DNA of 49,371 nucleotides from Aquisphaera insulae (GCF_011064615.1 NZ_JAALJH010000069.1:1-49371), one strand, 5' to 3'. Counted from the first letter of the stretch, positions 17,000-29,268 are shown. Program-made: numbers and translations. Notes: generated by a model not told the origin, from the sequence alone.

Positions 17000-17128
17000 A
17001 GCCACGGATGAAGACGGAAGACGAAGGGCGAATTCAGCCACGGATGGAAGACGAAGGGCGAATTTAGCCACAGATAAAGAGGGGAAATACGAATTTAGCC
17101 ACAGATAAACACCGATAAACACTGATAA
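17000..17128 (+). repeat. Left AGCCAC(A/G)GAT array flanking the GxxExxY gene
   Basis: Four diverged units of about 30-36 bp begin at 17000, 17036, 17066 and 17097. Each starts AGCCAC(A/G)GAT, and the first three end GAATT(C/T). The innermost unit ends in GATAAACAC-type short repeats. Positions 17066-17106 are identical over 41 bp, in inverted orientation, to 17719-17759. Confidence 0.9.
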
Positions 17129-17142
17129 GAGAGAGATATTAG

Positions 17143-17559
17143 TTATATGGTGGTTTGATCCTTGAAGTAGGGGCTTCGGAGGCGGTGGATGGTGAGTTGG
17201 GGTTTGCCGAAGTTCAGGAGGAGGCAGAGGGGGAGGCCGGTGGCTTTCAGGTAGTTCAGGCACTGGGCCTCGAAGACCTCGTGATGCTCCTTGGTGCACT
17301 TCAGCTCGACGATCACGGTGCCGGCGATGACCAGGTCGGCGACGAAATCACCCACAACGATGCCCTTGTAGAGAACGGGGATCGGCTTCTGCTGCTCGAA
17401 GGGAACACCCCGATCCCTCAGCTCGATCGCCAGCGCATTCTCGTAGATCTTCTCCAGGAAGCCCGTCCCCATCCCATTCAGGACCCGAAACGCCGCCCCG
17501 ATCACCGCCTCCGTCAACCTGTTCCAGTCCGACTCATCCGCAAGCTGAATCCGATCCAT
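17143..17559 (-). CDS. GxxExxY protein, PD-(D/E)XK-like superfamily
   Basis: The 138-residue protein matches the small GxxExxY family, whose fold is related to PD-(D/E)XK nucleases. The name motif is GFLEKIYENALAIEL near residue 33. The likely catalytic set is D near FVADLVIAGTVIVELKCTKEH, which reads D-x(8)-E-L-K as in a nuclease core. It ends YLKATGLPLCLLLNFGKPQLTIHRL, the family's typical closing strand pair. The ATG at 17559 (MDRIQLADES) was preferred over an upstream start at 17619, whose extra residues are low-complexity. The gene is enclosed by inverted repeat arrays (17000-17128 and 17698-17790). Biological role is unknown; a mobile or selfish role is inferred. Confidence 0.88.
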   Translation of the reverse strand: MDRIQLADESDWNRLTEAVIGAAFRVLNGMGTGFLEKIYENALAIELRDRGVPFEQQKPIPVLYKGIVVGDFVADLVIAGTVIVELKCTKEHHEVFEAQCLNYLKATGLPLCLLLNFGKPQLTIHRLRSPYFKDQTTI

Positions 17560-17640
17560 GCTCTCAGACACACCCTTACCCCCTTTCCTCTCCGAATCTC
17601 CCCATCCCCAAACTCGCACCCTGCCTCTTGCCCCCTCCCC

Positions 17641-17690
17641 CTCCCTCTCCCTCTCCCTCTCCCTTCCCTTCCCTTCCCTTCCCTTCCCTT
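17641..17690 (+). repeat. Polypyrimidine microsatellite (CCCTCT and CCCTT units)
   Basis: CTCCCT-type hexamers at 17641-17660 pass into six perfect CCCTT pentamers at 17661-17690. It lies between the GxxExxY start and the right inverted repeat. Such homopurine/homopyrimidine tracts slip in replication and can form triplex DNA. Confidence 0.85.
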
Positions 17691-17697
17691 CACATCT

Positions 17698-17790
17698 TAT
17701 CCGTGTTCATCCGTGTTCATCTGTGGCTAAATTCGTATTTCCCCTCTTTATCTGTGGCTCAATTCGCCTTCCCCATCTTCATCTGTGGCT
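17698..17790 (-). repeat. Right AGCCACAGAT array, inverted relative to the left array
   Basis: Read on the minus strand there are three units: AGCCACAGATGAAGATGGGG (17761-17790), AGCCACAGATAAAGAGGGGA (17730-17759) and AGCCACAGATGAACACGGAT (17698-17728). Segment 17719-17759 is the exact reverse complement of 17066-17106. The lysC stop codon (17790-17792) touches the outer end of the array. Confidence 0.9.
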
Positions 17791-19613
17791 CACCCCTTCA
17801 GGTCGAACGCCTGTCGGAGGCAGTCGAGGGCGGCCTGCCCCGTGTCGATGCCGGTGCCGACGTTGACGCGGATCTCGCTGGTGTTGATCAGGTTGATGTT
17901 GATGGTCCGCTCCGCCAGGGCGCCGAACATGCGGGTGGCGACGCCCGTGTGGGTCCGCATGCCGACGCCGACCACGGAGAGCTTGGCCAGGGACGGCTCG
18001 ATGGCGACCTGGCCTCCGGCGATGGGTCGGACGGCGGCCTCCGCCCGGGCGACGGCCTCGCGAGGGACGGTGAAGGACAGGTTGGTCTTTCCGTCCTCGC
18101 TGACGTTCTGGACGATCATGTCGACGAACACGCCGGCCTCGGCGATCGCGGCGAAGATCCGGGCGGAATATCCCGGCCGGTCGGGGACGTCGAAGAGGGT
18201 GATCCGCCCCTGAGTCTCGTCGAGCTCGACGCCCGCGACGACCAGGTCTTCCATCCCCTGCTCGCGGGGGCCGTGGTTGCCTCCGTTGCCGTTACCATTC
18301 CCATTCCCGTTGGTGTCGACCTCGACGAGCGGGACGAGGGTCATGGCGCGGGTGGTGGACGTCTCGGGTTTGAACTCGGCCTGGGGGAAGGCGTGGACCT
18401 CCTCGAGGCGGAACTCCTTGTGCACGGCGCGGAGGGCGGCGACGGCCGCGCCCCGTTCCACCAGGACGCTGATCTTGATCTCGCTGGTGGTGATCATCTG
18501 GATGTTGATGCCCGCGTCGGCGATCGCCCGGAACATGGCCGTGGCGACGCCCGTGTGGGTCCGCATCCCGAGCCCGATCACCGAGACCTTGGAGACGCCC
18601 GCGTCGTGCGTCACGCCCCTCGCGCCGACGGACTTCGCGGCGGCCTCGGCGGCGACCAGCGTCTCCGCGAGGTCCCCCTTGGCGACGGTGAAGCTCACCT
18701 CGGCCTCGCCCGCGGTGGCCACGTTCTGGACGATCATGTCGACGACCAGGTTGGCCTTCGCGATCTTGTGGAAGATCGAGTGCACCACGCCGGGGCGATC
18801 GGGGACGCCCAGGATCGTGATCCGCGCCTCGTCCTTGGCGAGCGCCGCGCCGGTCACGGCCACGCCCAGCCGGCGGGCGTCGTCCTCGCCCACGATCCAG
18901 GTCCCGGGCGCGTCCGAGAAGCTGCTGCGGACGTGGATCGGCACGCCGTACTTCTTGGCGAACTCGATCGACCGCGAGTGCATGACCCCGGCGCCCAGGC
19001 TGGCGAGCTCGAGCATCTCGTCGTAGCTGATCCGGGCGATCTTGCCGGCCTCCGGGACGATCCGCGGGTCCGTGGTGTACACGCCGTCCACGTCGGTGTA
19101 GATCTCGCAGGCCCCGGCGCCGAGCACGGCGGCGAGCGCCACGGCCGTGGTGTCGGATCCGCCGCGGCCGAGCGTGGTGATGTTGTAGTTCTCGTCCACG
19201 CCCTGGAACCCGGCGACGATGACGATCTTGCCGTCGGCGAGCGCCTGGGCCATGCGGTCGCTCGAGATGTTCTTGATCCGGGCCTTGGTGTAGTAGCTGT
19301 CCGTCACCAGGCCGATCTGCGCCCCGGTGAAGCTGATCGCCGGCACCCCGAGGCTCTCGATGGCCATGGCCATCAGGGCGACGCTGACCTGCTCGCCGGT
19401 GGAGAGGAGCATGTCCATCTCACGGGCGGGTGGTTTGTCGGTGATCTCCTTGGCCAGCGCGATCAGCTCATCGGTCGTGTGGCCGCGGGCGGAGACGACG
19501 ACCAGCACCTGATTGCCGCGCTGGTGCGCCTGGATGGCCCGCCGCGCCGCCGCCAGGATCTTGTTCGAATCCGCGACGCTGGTCCCGCCGAATTTCTGCA
19601 CGAGTAAGGACAA
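17790..19613 (-). CDS. lysC: Aspartate kinase with four ACT domains
   Basis: LysC phosphorylates aspartate, the first step to lysine, threonine and methionine. The 607-residue protein starts at TTG 19613 (SLLVQKFGGTSVAD, the kinase signature), with an AGGGAG site about 10 bases upstream. The catalytic domain runs to about residue 245 and includes TLGRGGSDTTAVALAAVLGA. After that come two tandem ACT pairs, about 265-415 and 455-605, each with a copy of GLGMRTHTGVATAMFRAI or GVGMRTHTGVATRMFGAL. They are joined by an Asn-Gly linker (NTNGNGNGNGNGGNHG). Four ACT domains are known from cyanobacterial and planctomycete aspartate kinases; feedback by lysine and/or threonine is expected but unproven here. 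Confidence 0.95.
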   Translation of the reverse strand: MSLLVQKFGGTSVADSNKILAAARRAIQAHQRGNQVLVVVSARGHTTDELIALAKEITDKPPAREMDMLLSTGEQVSVALMAMAIESLGVPAISFTGAQIGLVTDSYYTKARIKNISSDRMAQALADGKIVIVAGFQGVDENYNITTLGRGGSDTTAVALAAVLGAGACEIYTDVDGVYTTDPRIVPEAGKIARISYDEMLELASLGAGVMHSRSIEFAKKYGVPIHVRSSFSDAPGTWIVGEDDARRLGVAVTGAALAKDEARITILGVPDRPGVVHSIFHKIAKANLVVDMIVQNVATAGEAEVSFTVAKGDLAETLVAAEAAAKSVGARGVTHDAGVSKVSVIGLGMRTHTGVATAMFRAIADAGINIQMITTSEIKISVLVERGAAVAALRAVHKEFRLEEVHAFPQAEFKPETSTTRAMTLVPLVEVDTNGNGNGNGNGGNHGPREQGMEDLVVAGVELDETQGRITLFDVPDRPGYSARIFAAIAEAGVFVDMIVQNVSEDGKTNLSFTVPREAVARAEAAVRPIAGGQVAIEPSLAKLSVVGVGMRTHTGVATRMFGALAERTININLINTSEIRVNVGTGIDTGQAALDCLRQAFDLKG

Positions 19614-19751
19614 CGTGGTCGACTCCCTGGTCCATCAATCCATCGTTCGGTGTTCTGCCTGCGGCGCCGCCGTCGCGCCTCTGGAGGGATCGCCGGCGAG
19701 GCGTCATTCGCCGCCGGATGCGATCCCTCTCCCGGTTTCGTACGCCTCGCT

Positions 19752-20411
19752 CTACGACGACTTTCGCCGGCTGGTTTTCGCCTTCACCTCGCCGGGCTTC
19801 CGCTTGCCGTTGCCGGCCTCGGCGGTCGCGGGCGATTCGACCTCCGCGGGGGCCTGGAGGATCTCGCGGAGCTTGCACCGGAAACCCGGGATCACGTCCT
19901 CGCCGGAGAGCTCGTCGTCCTCGCCCAGGAAGGTCGCCGTCCCATCGATGCGGTAGACGATCGCCGTACGCGAATTCGGGTAGATGACCCAGATCAACGG
20001 GATGGCCACCTTCCGGTAGTCTACGAGCTTATCCTCGAGTTCCGAAGCCCGGTCTCGCGGCGAGACGACCTCGACGGCCAGGTCCGGGGGAATTCGCACG
20101 AAACCACTGGGAGCCAGATCGCCCGGTAGCCGCCCCTTGCGGACAAAAGAGACGTCGGGAACGCGAACGCGTCCAGGGACGTGGGGGAAGCACTGGAAGC
20201 CATTCGTTCCAGGCCAGACCAAACCCAGCCCCCCGGCCTGGCAATACGCGCGGAGCAGGAAGTACAAGGTGCCCTCGATCAGGCTTGATTCCGACCCCAT
20301 GGCCCGCTTCACCAGCTTTCCATCGACGAGTTCATACCGCTTCCCGTCCGGCAGGCGCAGGAGATCCTCGGGGGTGTATCGCTTGGTCCTGGTCTGGCTG
20401 GCCACGCTCAT
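19752..20411 (-). CDS. Uma2 family endonuclease-like protein (copy 1)
   Basis: The 219-residue protein belongs to the Uma2/DUF820 family, whose fold is a restriction-endonuclease type, often present in many copies in planctomycetes and cyanobacteria. Diagnostic parts are YTPEDLLRLPDGKRYELVDGKLVK, VRVPDVSFVRKGRL (the PD), and PDLAVEVVSPRDRASELEDKLVDYRKVAIPLIWVIYP, which holds the E-x-V segment and the downstream lysine. The C-terminus is an Arg/Lys-rich tail. It shares MSVASQTR and much of the core with the adjacent copy, so the two arose by tandem duplication. The function of the family is not established. Confidence 0.88.
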   Translation of the reverse strand: MSVASQTRTKRYTPEDLLRLPDGKRYELVDGKLVKRAMGSESSLIEGTLYFLLRAYCQAGGLGLVWPGTNGFQCFPHVPGRVRVPDVSFVRKGRLPGDLAPSGFVRIPPDLAVEVVSPRDRASELEDKLVDYRKVAIPLIWVIYPNSRTAIVYRIDGTATFLGEDDELSGEDVIPGFRCKLREILQAPAEVESPATAEAGNGKRKPGEVKAKTSRRKSS

Positions 20412-20521
20412 GGACGGCTCCCGGCCCGGTTTCCTCTTCGCGAAGTTATCCCGCCATTTTAGCCGGAAACGAGGCCCGGGACGAGTCGGCGAGTGACGGG
20501 GACATTCCCGGTCTCGCGGGC

Positions 20522-21184
20522 TCAGGGCTTCCGGCGCTTGCTTCGACTCCTGGACCCGCCGGGCTTCCCCGCGCCGTTGTCGGACTCAGGCTCGACAGGC
20601 AGCTTCCTCTCCGAGACGGCAGGCAAGATGGAGCGGAGCGGACATCGGAAGCCGGGGAGCACATCCTCGCCAGAGAGTTCCCCATCCTCCCGTATCAGGC
20701 TCACCGAGCCATCGGCCCGGTAGATCCAGCCCTTTCGCGTCACCGGATAGATGACCCAGATCAGAGGAATGCTCGCGCTGCGGTAGTCGTCCAGCTTCTC
20801 GTCGAGATCCGAGGCGAGATCCCGCGGCGAGACCACCTCGACGGCCAGGTCCGGCGGGATCTTCGCGAAACCATCCGGTGAGACGTCGGCGGTGATCCGG
20901 GCCTTGCGGATGAAGGAGACGTCGGGCCGACGTACCCGATTCGGATCCCGCGGAAAGCACTGAAATCCGCAACTCGCGGTGAGAACTGAACCCAGGTCGT
21001 GCTCTCTGCAAAAATGGACCAGAAGGAAGATCAAGAGGGATTCAATGCCCCCTGTGAGCATCGACATGGTTTTCTCCACGAACTGACCGTCCACCAACTC
21101 GTAATGGTCTCCATCAGGGTGGTCGAGCAGGTCTTCGGGGGTGTACATCTTCGTCTGCGGCCTGGTCTGGCTGGCCACGCTCAT
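20522..21184 (-). CDS. Uma2 family endonuclease-like protein (copy 2)
   Basis: This 220-residue tandem paralogue of copy 1 begins MSVASQTRPQTKMYTPEDLL. PD-(D/E)XK elements are RVRRPDVSFIRKARI and PDLAVEVVSPRDLASDLDEKLDDYRSASIPLIWVIYP. It ends in a basic GGSRSRSKRRKP tail. The start regions of both copies share the same CACGCTCATGG context on the plus strand, so the duplication included the translation start. It lies 110 bp upstream of copy 1 and 128 bp from the divergent siroheme gene. Confidence 0.88.
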   Translation of the reverse strand: MSVASQTRPQTKMYTPEDLLDHPDGDHYELVDGQFVEKTMSMLTGGIESLLIFLLVHFCREHDLGSVLTASCGFQCFPRDPNRVRRPDVSFIRKARITADVSPDGFAKIPPDLAVEVVSPRDLASDLDEKLDDYRSASIPLIWVIYPVTRKGWIYRADGSVSLIREDGELSGEDVLPGFRCPLRSILPAVSERKLPVEPESDNGAGKPGGSRSRSKRRKP

Positions 21185-21312
21185 GGCACGACTCCCGGGC
21201 GGTTCGTCTCCGCGAAATCATCCGGATATCATAGCCTGTATGGACACCGGACGCGACCCGGCCCGCGCGAGGCGAGGCCGAGGCGACCGGGCTCGGCCAG
21301 GAGACGCCCCTC

Positions 21313-22053
21313 ATGCCCGGCTACACGATCGAGCTGAAGCTGGAGGGCCGGACCGCCGTCGTCGTGGGCCTGGGCGCGGTCGGCCGGCGCAAGGCGGCGG
21401 GCCTGCGGGCCGCGGGGGCCCGGGTCGTTGGGGTGGACCCGGTCGCATCGCGGACGATTGCCGAAGAACTGGCCGGGGTCGAGGTGGTCGCGGAGCCCTA
21501 CCGAGACGAGCATCTGCGCGATGCCTTCCTGGCGATCGCCGCCGCCTCACCGGAGGTGAATCGCCTGGTCGCGGCCGACGCGAAGGCCCGGGGGATCCTG
21601 GTCTGCTCGGCGAGCGATCCCGACGCGGGGGATTTCGTCGTGCCTGCCTCGTGGATCGGCGGCCCGCTCGCGCTGACCGTGTCGACCTCGGGGGCCAGCC
21701 CCGCCCTGGCCGCCGCGCTCCGCGACCGGGCGGTCCAGGCCCTCGGCCCCGCCGCGGCCGGCCTGGCCGCCGTCCTTGCCGACCTCCGTCCGCTGGCCCT
21801 CGCCCGGATCTCGGACCCGGACGCCCGGCGCCGGATCCTCCGCGAGTGGGCCGAACCCAGGTGGCTGGAACTTTGTCGGGAGCAGGGTCCCGAGGCGGTT
21901 CGGCTCGCCCTGCTCCGGGAGCTCGCCGAGGCATCCCGACCGACAGCGTGCATCCAAGACCCAACACCCATCCATCACGCGAGAATCCACGACGCGGCCG
22001 AGCACCGCGTGGAGGCTGAGCCCGCTCGAATGCGATCCACCTGGGAAACGTGA
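21313..22053 (+). CDS. Precorrin-2 dehydrogenase / sirohydrochlorin ferrochelatase-like (siroheme synthase N-domain)
   Basis: The 246-residue protein resembles the Met8p/CysG N-terminal half, which oxidises precorrin-2 with NAD+ and inserts iron to make siroheme. The nucleotide-binding loop is VVVGLGAVGRRKAAGL (residues 15-30). The catalytic-Asp region reads VCSASDPDAGDFVVPASWIGGPLALTVSTSGASPALA, a close match to the VNVxDDPxxCDFxxPA pattern. The CysG methyltransferase domain is absent. The last 40 residues (TACIQDPTPIHHARIHDA) look like non-family tail. RBS AGGAG precedes the ATG. Confidence 0.87.
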   Translation: MPGYTIELKLEGRTAVVVGLGAVGRRKAAGLRAAGARVVGVDPVASRTIAEELAGVEVVAEPYRDEHLRDAFLAIAAASPEVNRLVAADAKARGILVCSASDPDAGDFVVPASWIGGPLALTVSTSGASPALAAALRDRAVQALGPAAAGLAAVLADLRPLALARISDPDARRRILREWAEPRWLELCREQGPEAVRLALLRELAEASRPTACIQDPTPIHHARIHDAAEHRVEAEPARMRSTWET

Positions 22054-22158
22054 CACGACGGGATGGACCGGACGTATGCTAGGGCAGATTCGGAGCCATG
22101 GCCGCGATGGCGGCCTCTCTCACGGCTGCCCGGAGGCTCGACCAGAGGTGCACCTGCC

Positions 22159-22779
22159 ATGACTGGAACCGAAGCGCCGACCGAGAGTTTCGAGTCCCTG
22201 ATCCGCCGGGTCCGCGAGGGCGACCAGGTCGCGGCGGCGGAGCTGGTCCGCCGCTATGAGCCGGCCATCCGCCGCGCCGCCCGGGTGCGGCTGGTGGACA
22301 CGCGGCTGAATCGGCTGCTCGACTCGATGGACATCTGCCAGTCGGTGCTCGCCAGCTTCTTCGTCCGTGCGGCGATGGGGCAGTATCACCTCGAATCGCC
22401 CGAGCAATTGCTCAAGCTGCTGGCGACGATGACCCGGAACAAGCTGGCCGGCGCGGTCAAGGGCCAGCGCGCCCAGCGCCGCGACTTCCGCCGGATCGAG
22501 GCCGTCGGGGGGGACGATCCGGGCGACTCGTCCGCCGGACCGGGCATCGACGCGATCCCGGGCCGGGTTCCCTCGCCCAGCCGCGAGGTCGCCGCGCGCG
22601 ACCTGCTCGACGCGGCCCGGCGGCGACTCCTCCCCGACGAGCTCGACCTCTTCGAGCAGCGGCAGGAGGGCCGCGAGTGGGCCGAGATCGCGGCCGAGCG
22701 CGGCGCCAGCCCGGAGGCGATCCGCAAGCGCCTCGCCCGCGCCGTCGATCGCGTGGCCGAGGAGCTGGGACTCGACTAG
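22159..22779 (+). CDS. ECF-type RNA polymerase sigma factor
   Basis: The 206-residue protein has the two ECF domains. Sigma-2 spans about residues 10-95 (FESLIRRVREGDQVAAAELVRRY, then SMDICQSVLASFFVRAAMGQYHLESPEQLLKLLATMTRNKL). Sigma-4 lies at about 145-203 with the helix-turn-helix REWAEIAAERGASPEAIRKRLARAVDRV. The type with the DICQSVLASFF helix is characteristic of planctomycetes and is usually encoded beside a Ser/Thr kinase. The next gene is such a kinase, 33 bp downstream, so the kinase is the probable regulator of the sigma factor. ATG 22159 was preferred because upstream codons do not fit the family. Confidence 0.9.
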   Translation: MTGTEAPTESFESLIRRVREGDQVAAAELVRRYEPAIRRAARVRLVDTRLNRLLDSMDICQSVLASFFVRAAMGQYHLESPEQLLKLLATMTRNKLAGAVKGQRAQRRDFRRIEAVGGDDPGDSSAGPGIDAIPGRVPSPSREVAARDLLDAARRRLLPDELDLFEQRQEGREWAEIAAERGASPEAIRKRLARAVDRVAEELGLD

Positions 22780-22812
22780 CATCCCGCGGCCCTTTCACCG
22801 CAAACTGAGAGC

Positions 22813-27092
<4,280 letters not shown>

Positions 27093-27096
<4 letters not shown>

Positions 27097-27121
27097 GGTC
27101 CCCGCCCGGCCCGCGTATAAT
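27093..27121 (+). promoter_or_regulatory. Promoter of the phasin-like gene and hydrolase
   Basis: A perfect TATAAT lies at 27116-27121 in a GC-rich context. The -35 (GTGAGG, 27093-27098) at 17 bp is a poor match, 3 of 6. The -10 is 43 bases before the phasin ATG. The -35 overlaps the kinase stop. Confidence 0.45.
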
Positions 27122-27164
27122 GACGGATGGTGACAACCCTCTCCCTCGGAAGGAGCAACCGACG

Positions 27165-27479
27165 ATGATCGATCTCATCAAGAAGACGCTGTACACGGGA
27201 GTCGGCCTCGCCCTCATGACCAAGGACAAGGTCCAGGAGCTCGGCGAGGAGCTCGCCTCGCAGGCGAAGCTCTCCGAGGGCGAGGGCCGCGAGTTCGTCG
27301 ACCACCTGATGAAGCAGTCCGAGACCGCCCGCCAGGACCTCGAATCCCGGATCAACGTGGCCGTCCAGAAGGTCGTCGGCGCCATGCCGCTGGCGAGCAA
27401 GGACGAGCTCACGAAGCTCTCCGCCAAGGTCGAGGAGCTGACCGCCAAGCTCGAGGCCCACGCGAGCCACGCGCAGTGA
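27165..27479 (+). CDS. Phasin-like / polyhydroxyalkanoate granule-associated family small protein
   Basis: The 104-residue protein begins at ATG 27165 with GGAAGGAG upstream. It is an all-helical protein: an N-terminal amphipathic segment (IDLIKKTLYTGVGLALMTKDKVQELGEELASQ) and a C-terminal coiled coil (LASKDELTKLSAKVEELTAKLEAH). This is the layout of the PhaF/PhaI-like phasin family. No PHA synthase gene is in this window, so granule binding is not shown by context. Its stop overlaps the GTG of the next gene, suggesting coupled translation. Confidence 0.7.
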   Translation: MIDLIKKTLYTGVGLALMTKDKVQELGEELASQAKLSEGEGREFVDHLMKQSETARQDLESRINVAVQKVVGAMPLASKDELTKLSAKVEELTAKLEAHASHAQ

Positions 27480-28441
27480 CGGTCGCCGTCTCGGCCCCGG
27501 CGAGCGAGCCGCGCCGGCGGCATCGGCGGCGGCTCGCTCGCGGGGCCGCCGCCGCGCTGATCGTCCTGGCATTGTGGATGGCCGTCTCATGCCTGGTGGC
27601 CTATCGCCTGACGCGGCGCTGGCACGCTCGCCTCGACGAGCCGGCCCCCTCCGCGCCCTGGGGGACGATCGAGGGCCTTCGCCTCGGGACGAGCGACGGC
27701 CAGGACATCGGCGCCTGGTTCGTGGACGGCCGCGAGCCGGCCTCGGCCTCGGTGGTCGTGATCCACGGGAACAAGGGGAACCGCGGCAAGAGCCTGAAGC
27801 GCGCGGCGTTCCTCGCGGCCGACGGGCTCGCCGTGCTGATGATCACGCTCCGCGCCCACGGCGATTCCTCCGGGGAGATCAACGACTTCGGCCTGAGCGC
27901 CCGCCGCGACGTGATCGCCGCCGTCGAGTACCTCGAACGACGTCGCCCCGGCCGGCCGATCGTCATCCTGGGCACCTCCCTCGGCTCGGCCGCCGCGGCA
28001 TTCGCCTCCGGTGAGCTGGACCGGCGTGTCTCCGGCTACATCCTCGAGAGCCCCTTCTCCGACCTGAAGACCGCCGTCTGGAATCGGACGCACACCTACC
28101 TACCGTCGATACTCGCCCCGCTCGCCTATGCCGGGATGCGCGCGGTCGGCCCTCTCTTCGTCCCCGAGCTCGATCGCATCTCCCCGCTGTCCGCCGTCCG
28201 CGGCGTCCCCGCCAGCATCCCCGTCCTGCTCCTCGCGGGCGCGCTCGACACCCTGGCGACCCCCGCCGAGGCCCGCGCGTTCCTGCGCGCCGTCGACGGC
28301 CATGGCGAGCTGATCGTCTTCCCCGACGCCCACCACAACAACCTCTATGACTCCGCCTCGGCCACCTACGAGCGAGCCGTCCTTGGCTTCTGTCGGAAGC
28401 TATCAGCGGGCATCACCTCGAGGAACGACTCCTTACCCTGA
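27476..28441 (+). CDS. Membrane-anchored alpha/beta hydrolase
   Basis: The 321-residue protein starts with GTG overlapping the previous stop. An N-terminal membrane anchor (residues about 22-42, GAAAALIVLALWMAVSCLVAY) is followed by an alpha/beta hydrolase core. The first strand has VVVIHGNKGNRGKSLKRAAFL, with an HGN oxyanion element; the nucleophile elbow is ILGTSLGSAAA (GTSLG, Ser near 165); the Asp is in LLLAGALDTLATPAEAR; and the His is in VFPDAHHNNLYD. It resembles the S9/DUF1749-like hydrolases that act on esters or peptides. The true substrate is unknown. It converges with the DUF4279 gene, 4 bp away. Confidence 0.85.
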   Translation: MTVAVSAPASEPRRRHRRRLARGAAAALIVLALWMAVSCLVAYRLTRRWHARLDEPAPSAPWGTIEGLRLGTSDGQDIGAWFVDGREPASASVVVIHGNKGNRGKSLKRAAFLAADGLAVLMITLRAHGDSSGEINDFGLSARRDVIAAVEYLERRRPGRPIVILGTSLGSAAAAFASGELDRRVSGYILESPFSDLKTAVWNRTHTYLPSILAPLAYAGMRAVGPLFVPELDRISPLSAVRGVPASIPVLLLAGALDTLATPAEARAFLRAVDGHGELIVFPDAHHNNLYDSASATYERAVLGFCRKLSAGITSRNDSLP

Positions 28442-28445
28442 TTCG

Positions 28446-28886
28446 CTACGACTCCTCTTCGTACGGGCCGTAAAAGTCGAACCATAGTTCGATGTTGAGT
28501 TCGGCCAGCCTCCTCATCTGGGACGGCGGGATGGTCGGCCCCCCGTGCCCACTCCGGGAACACCAGTAGCAGGAGATATCCATCCGGCAGCCCTTCTCCT
28601 GCAGAGATCGGATCGCCTCGGCTCTGGGCACCAAGCGGTCGAGGAGCCAATCGATGTGGCGACGAGAATCTCGCGATTCGACCTGACCCTGCGACTCCAG
28701 AAACCAGCCGTTGATGGTCGCGACATTCGGCGGCCGACCGGCCCGCTGAGCGAGCTCACCACGGCGTTGCCAGCTCGACGGCTCGATCTCGAGGCGATCG
28801 GTGATCGCGGCCGGGTCGATCTCCCCCGGATAGATTCGGAGCGTCGCGTAGGTCCGGGCGCATGTCGGGTACTCGTCATCGGACAT
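28446..28886 (-). CDS. DUF4279 domain protein
   Basis: The 146-residue protein matches the DUF4279 family of small proteins. The family start is TCARTYATLRIYPGEIDPAAITDRLEIEPSSWQRRGE, followed by NGWFLESQGQVESRDSRRHIDWLLDRL and closing with LNIELWFDFYGPYEE. ATG 28886 was chosen because GAGG lies 5-6 bases upstream; a further ATG six codons before would also work. Function is unknown; these proteins are often found near polymorphic toxin immunity genes, but no toxin gene is visible here. Confidence 0.85.
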   Translation of the reverse strand: MSDDEYPTCARTYATLRIYPGEIDPAAITDRLEIEPSSWQRRGELAQRAGRPPNVATINGWFLESQGQVESRDSRRHIDWLLDRLVPRAEAIRSLQEKGCRMDISCYWCSRSGHGGPTIPPSQMRRLAELNIELWFDFYGPYEEES

Positions 28887-29268
28887 AAAAGCCTCGGCTC
28901 GCATGTAGGGCGTGGATGTGGTCCGGCCCGACCGGGACGATGGCGGTTACCAGCCTGCCCGACACTCCGAGCGAAGCCGTCCCTCGTGACATCCTCTCCA
29001 CTGACTCTCCCCCCCTGCCAGTGGTTCTCCCGGCTTGCCTCCACCCTCGACCGGCGGCCCGCTCCGAGACGCTCCCTTCTGTCCCACGGCGCCGCCATGC
29101 CCCAGAGCTGGAGGCTGAACGGGGCAATCCAGATTTCAAGGGCTTCCCGGAAGTCTGGTGCGGTGTTATCCACGAAGAATGGACAGAGACGTCTCTTACG
29201 AGATCACGACGAAGTGCCAGAAACCTGAGAATATCTCCGTCGCGGCTTATGCCTCGCGAGTCTCCCTA
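28887..29268. other. 382-bp stretch with no confident gene
   Basis: I see no coding sequence with a good start, reading frame and homology here. A minus-strand ORF from 29173 begins with an aromatic stretch (PDFREALEIWIAPFSLQLWG) that could be a decayed gene fragment. The DUF4279 promoter should be in this region. Confidence 0.5.

Noticed and set aside
14456..17011. An 851-codon plus-strand open frame opposite the alpha-CTD and argG genes
   Set aside because: It covers two convincing minus-strand genes and their promoter and terminator; its composition is that of an antisense shadow.
17000..17128. Possible CRISPR array
   Set aside because: Units of about 30 bp lie directly next to each other, drift in sequence, and have no unique spacers; there are no cas genes. 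They are a dispersed repeat array.
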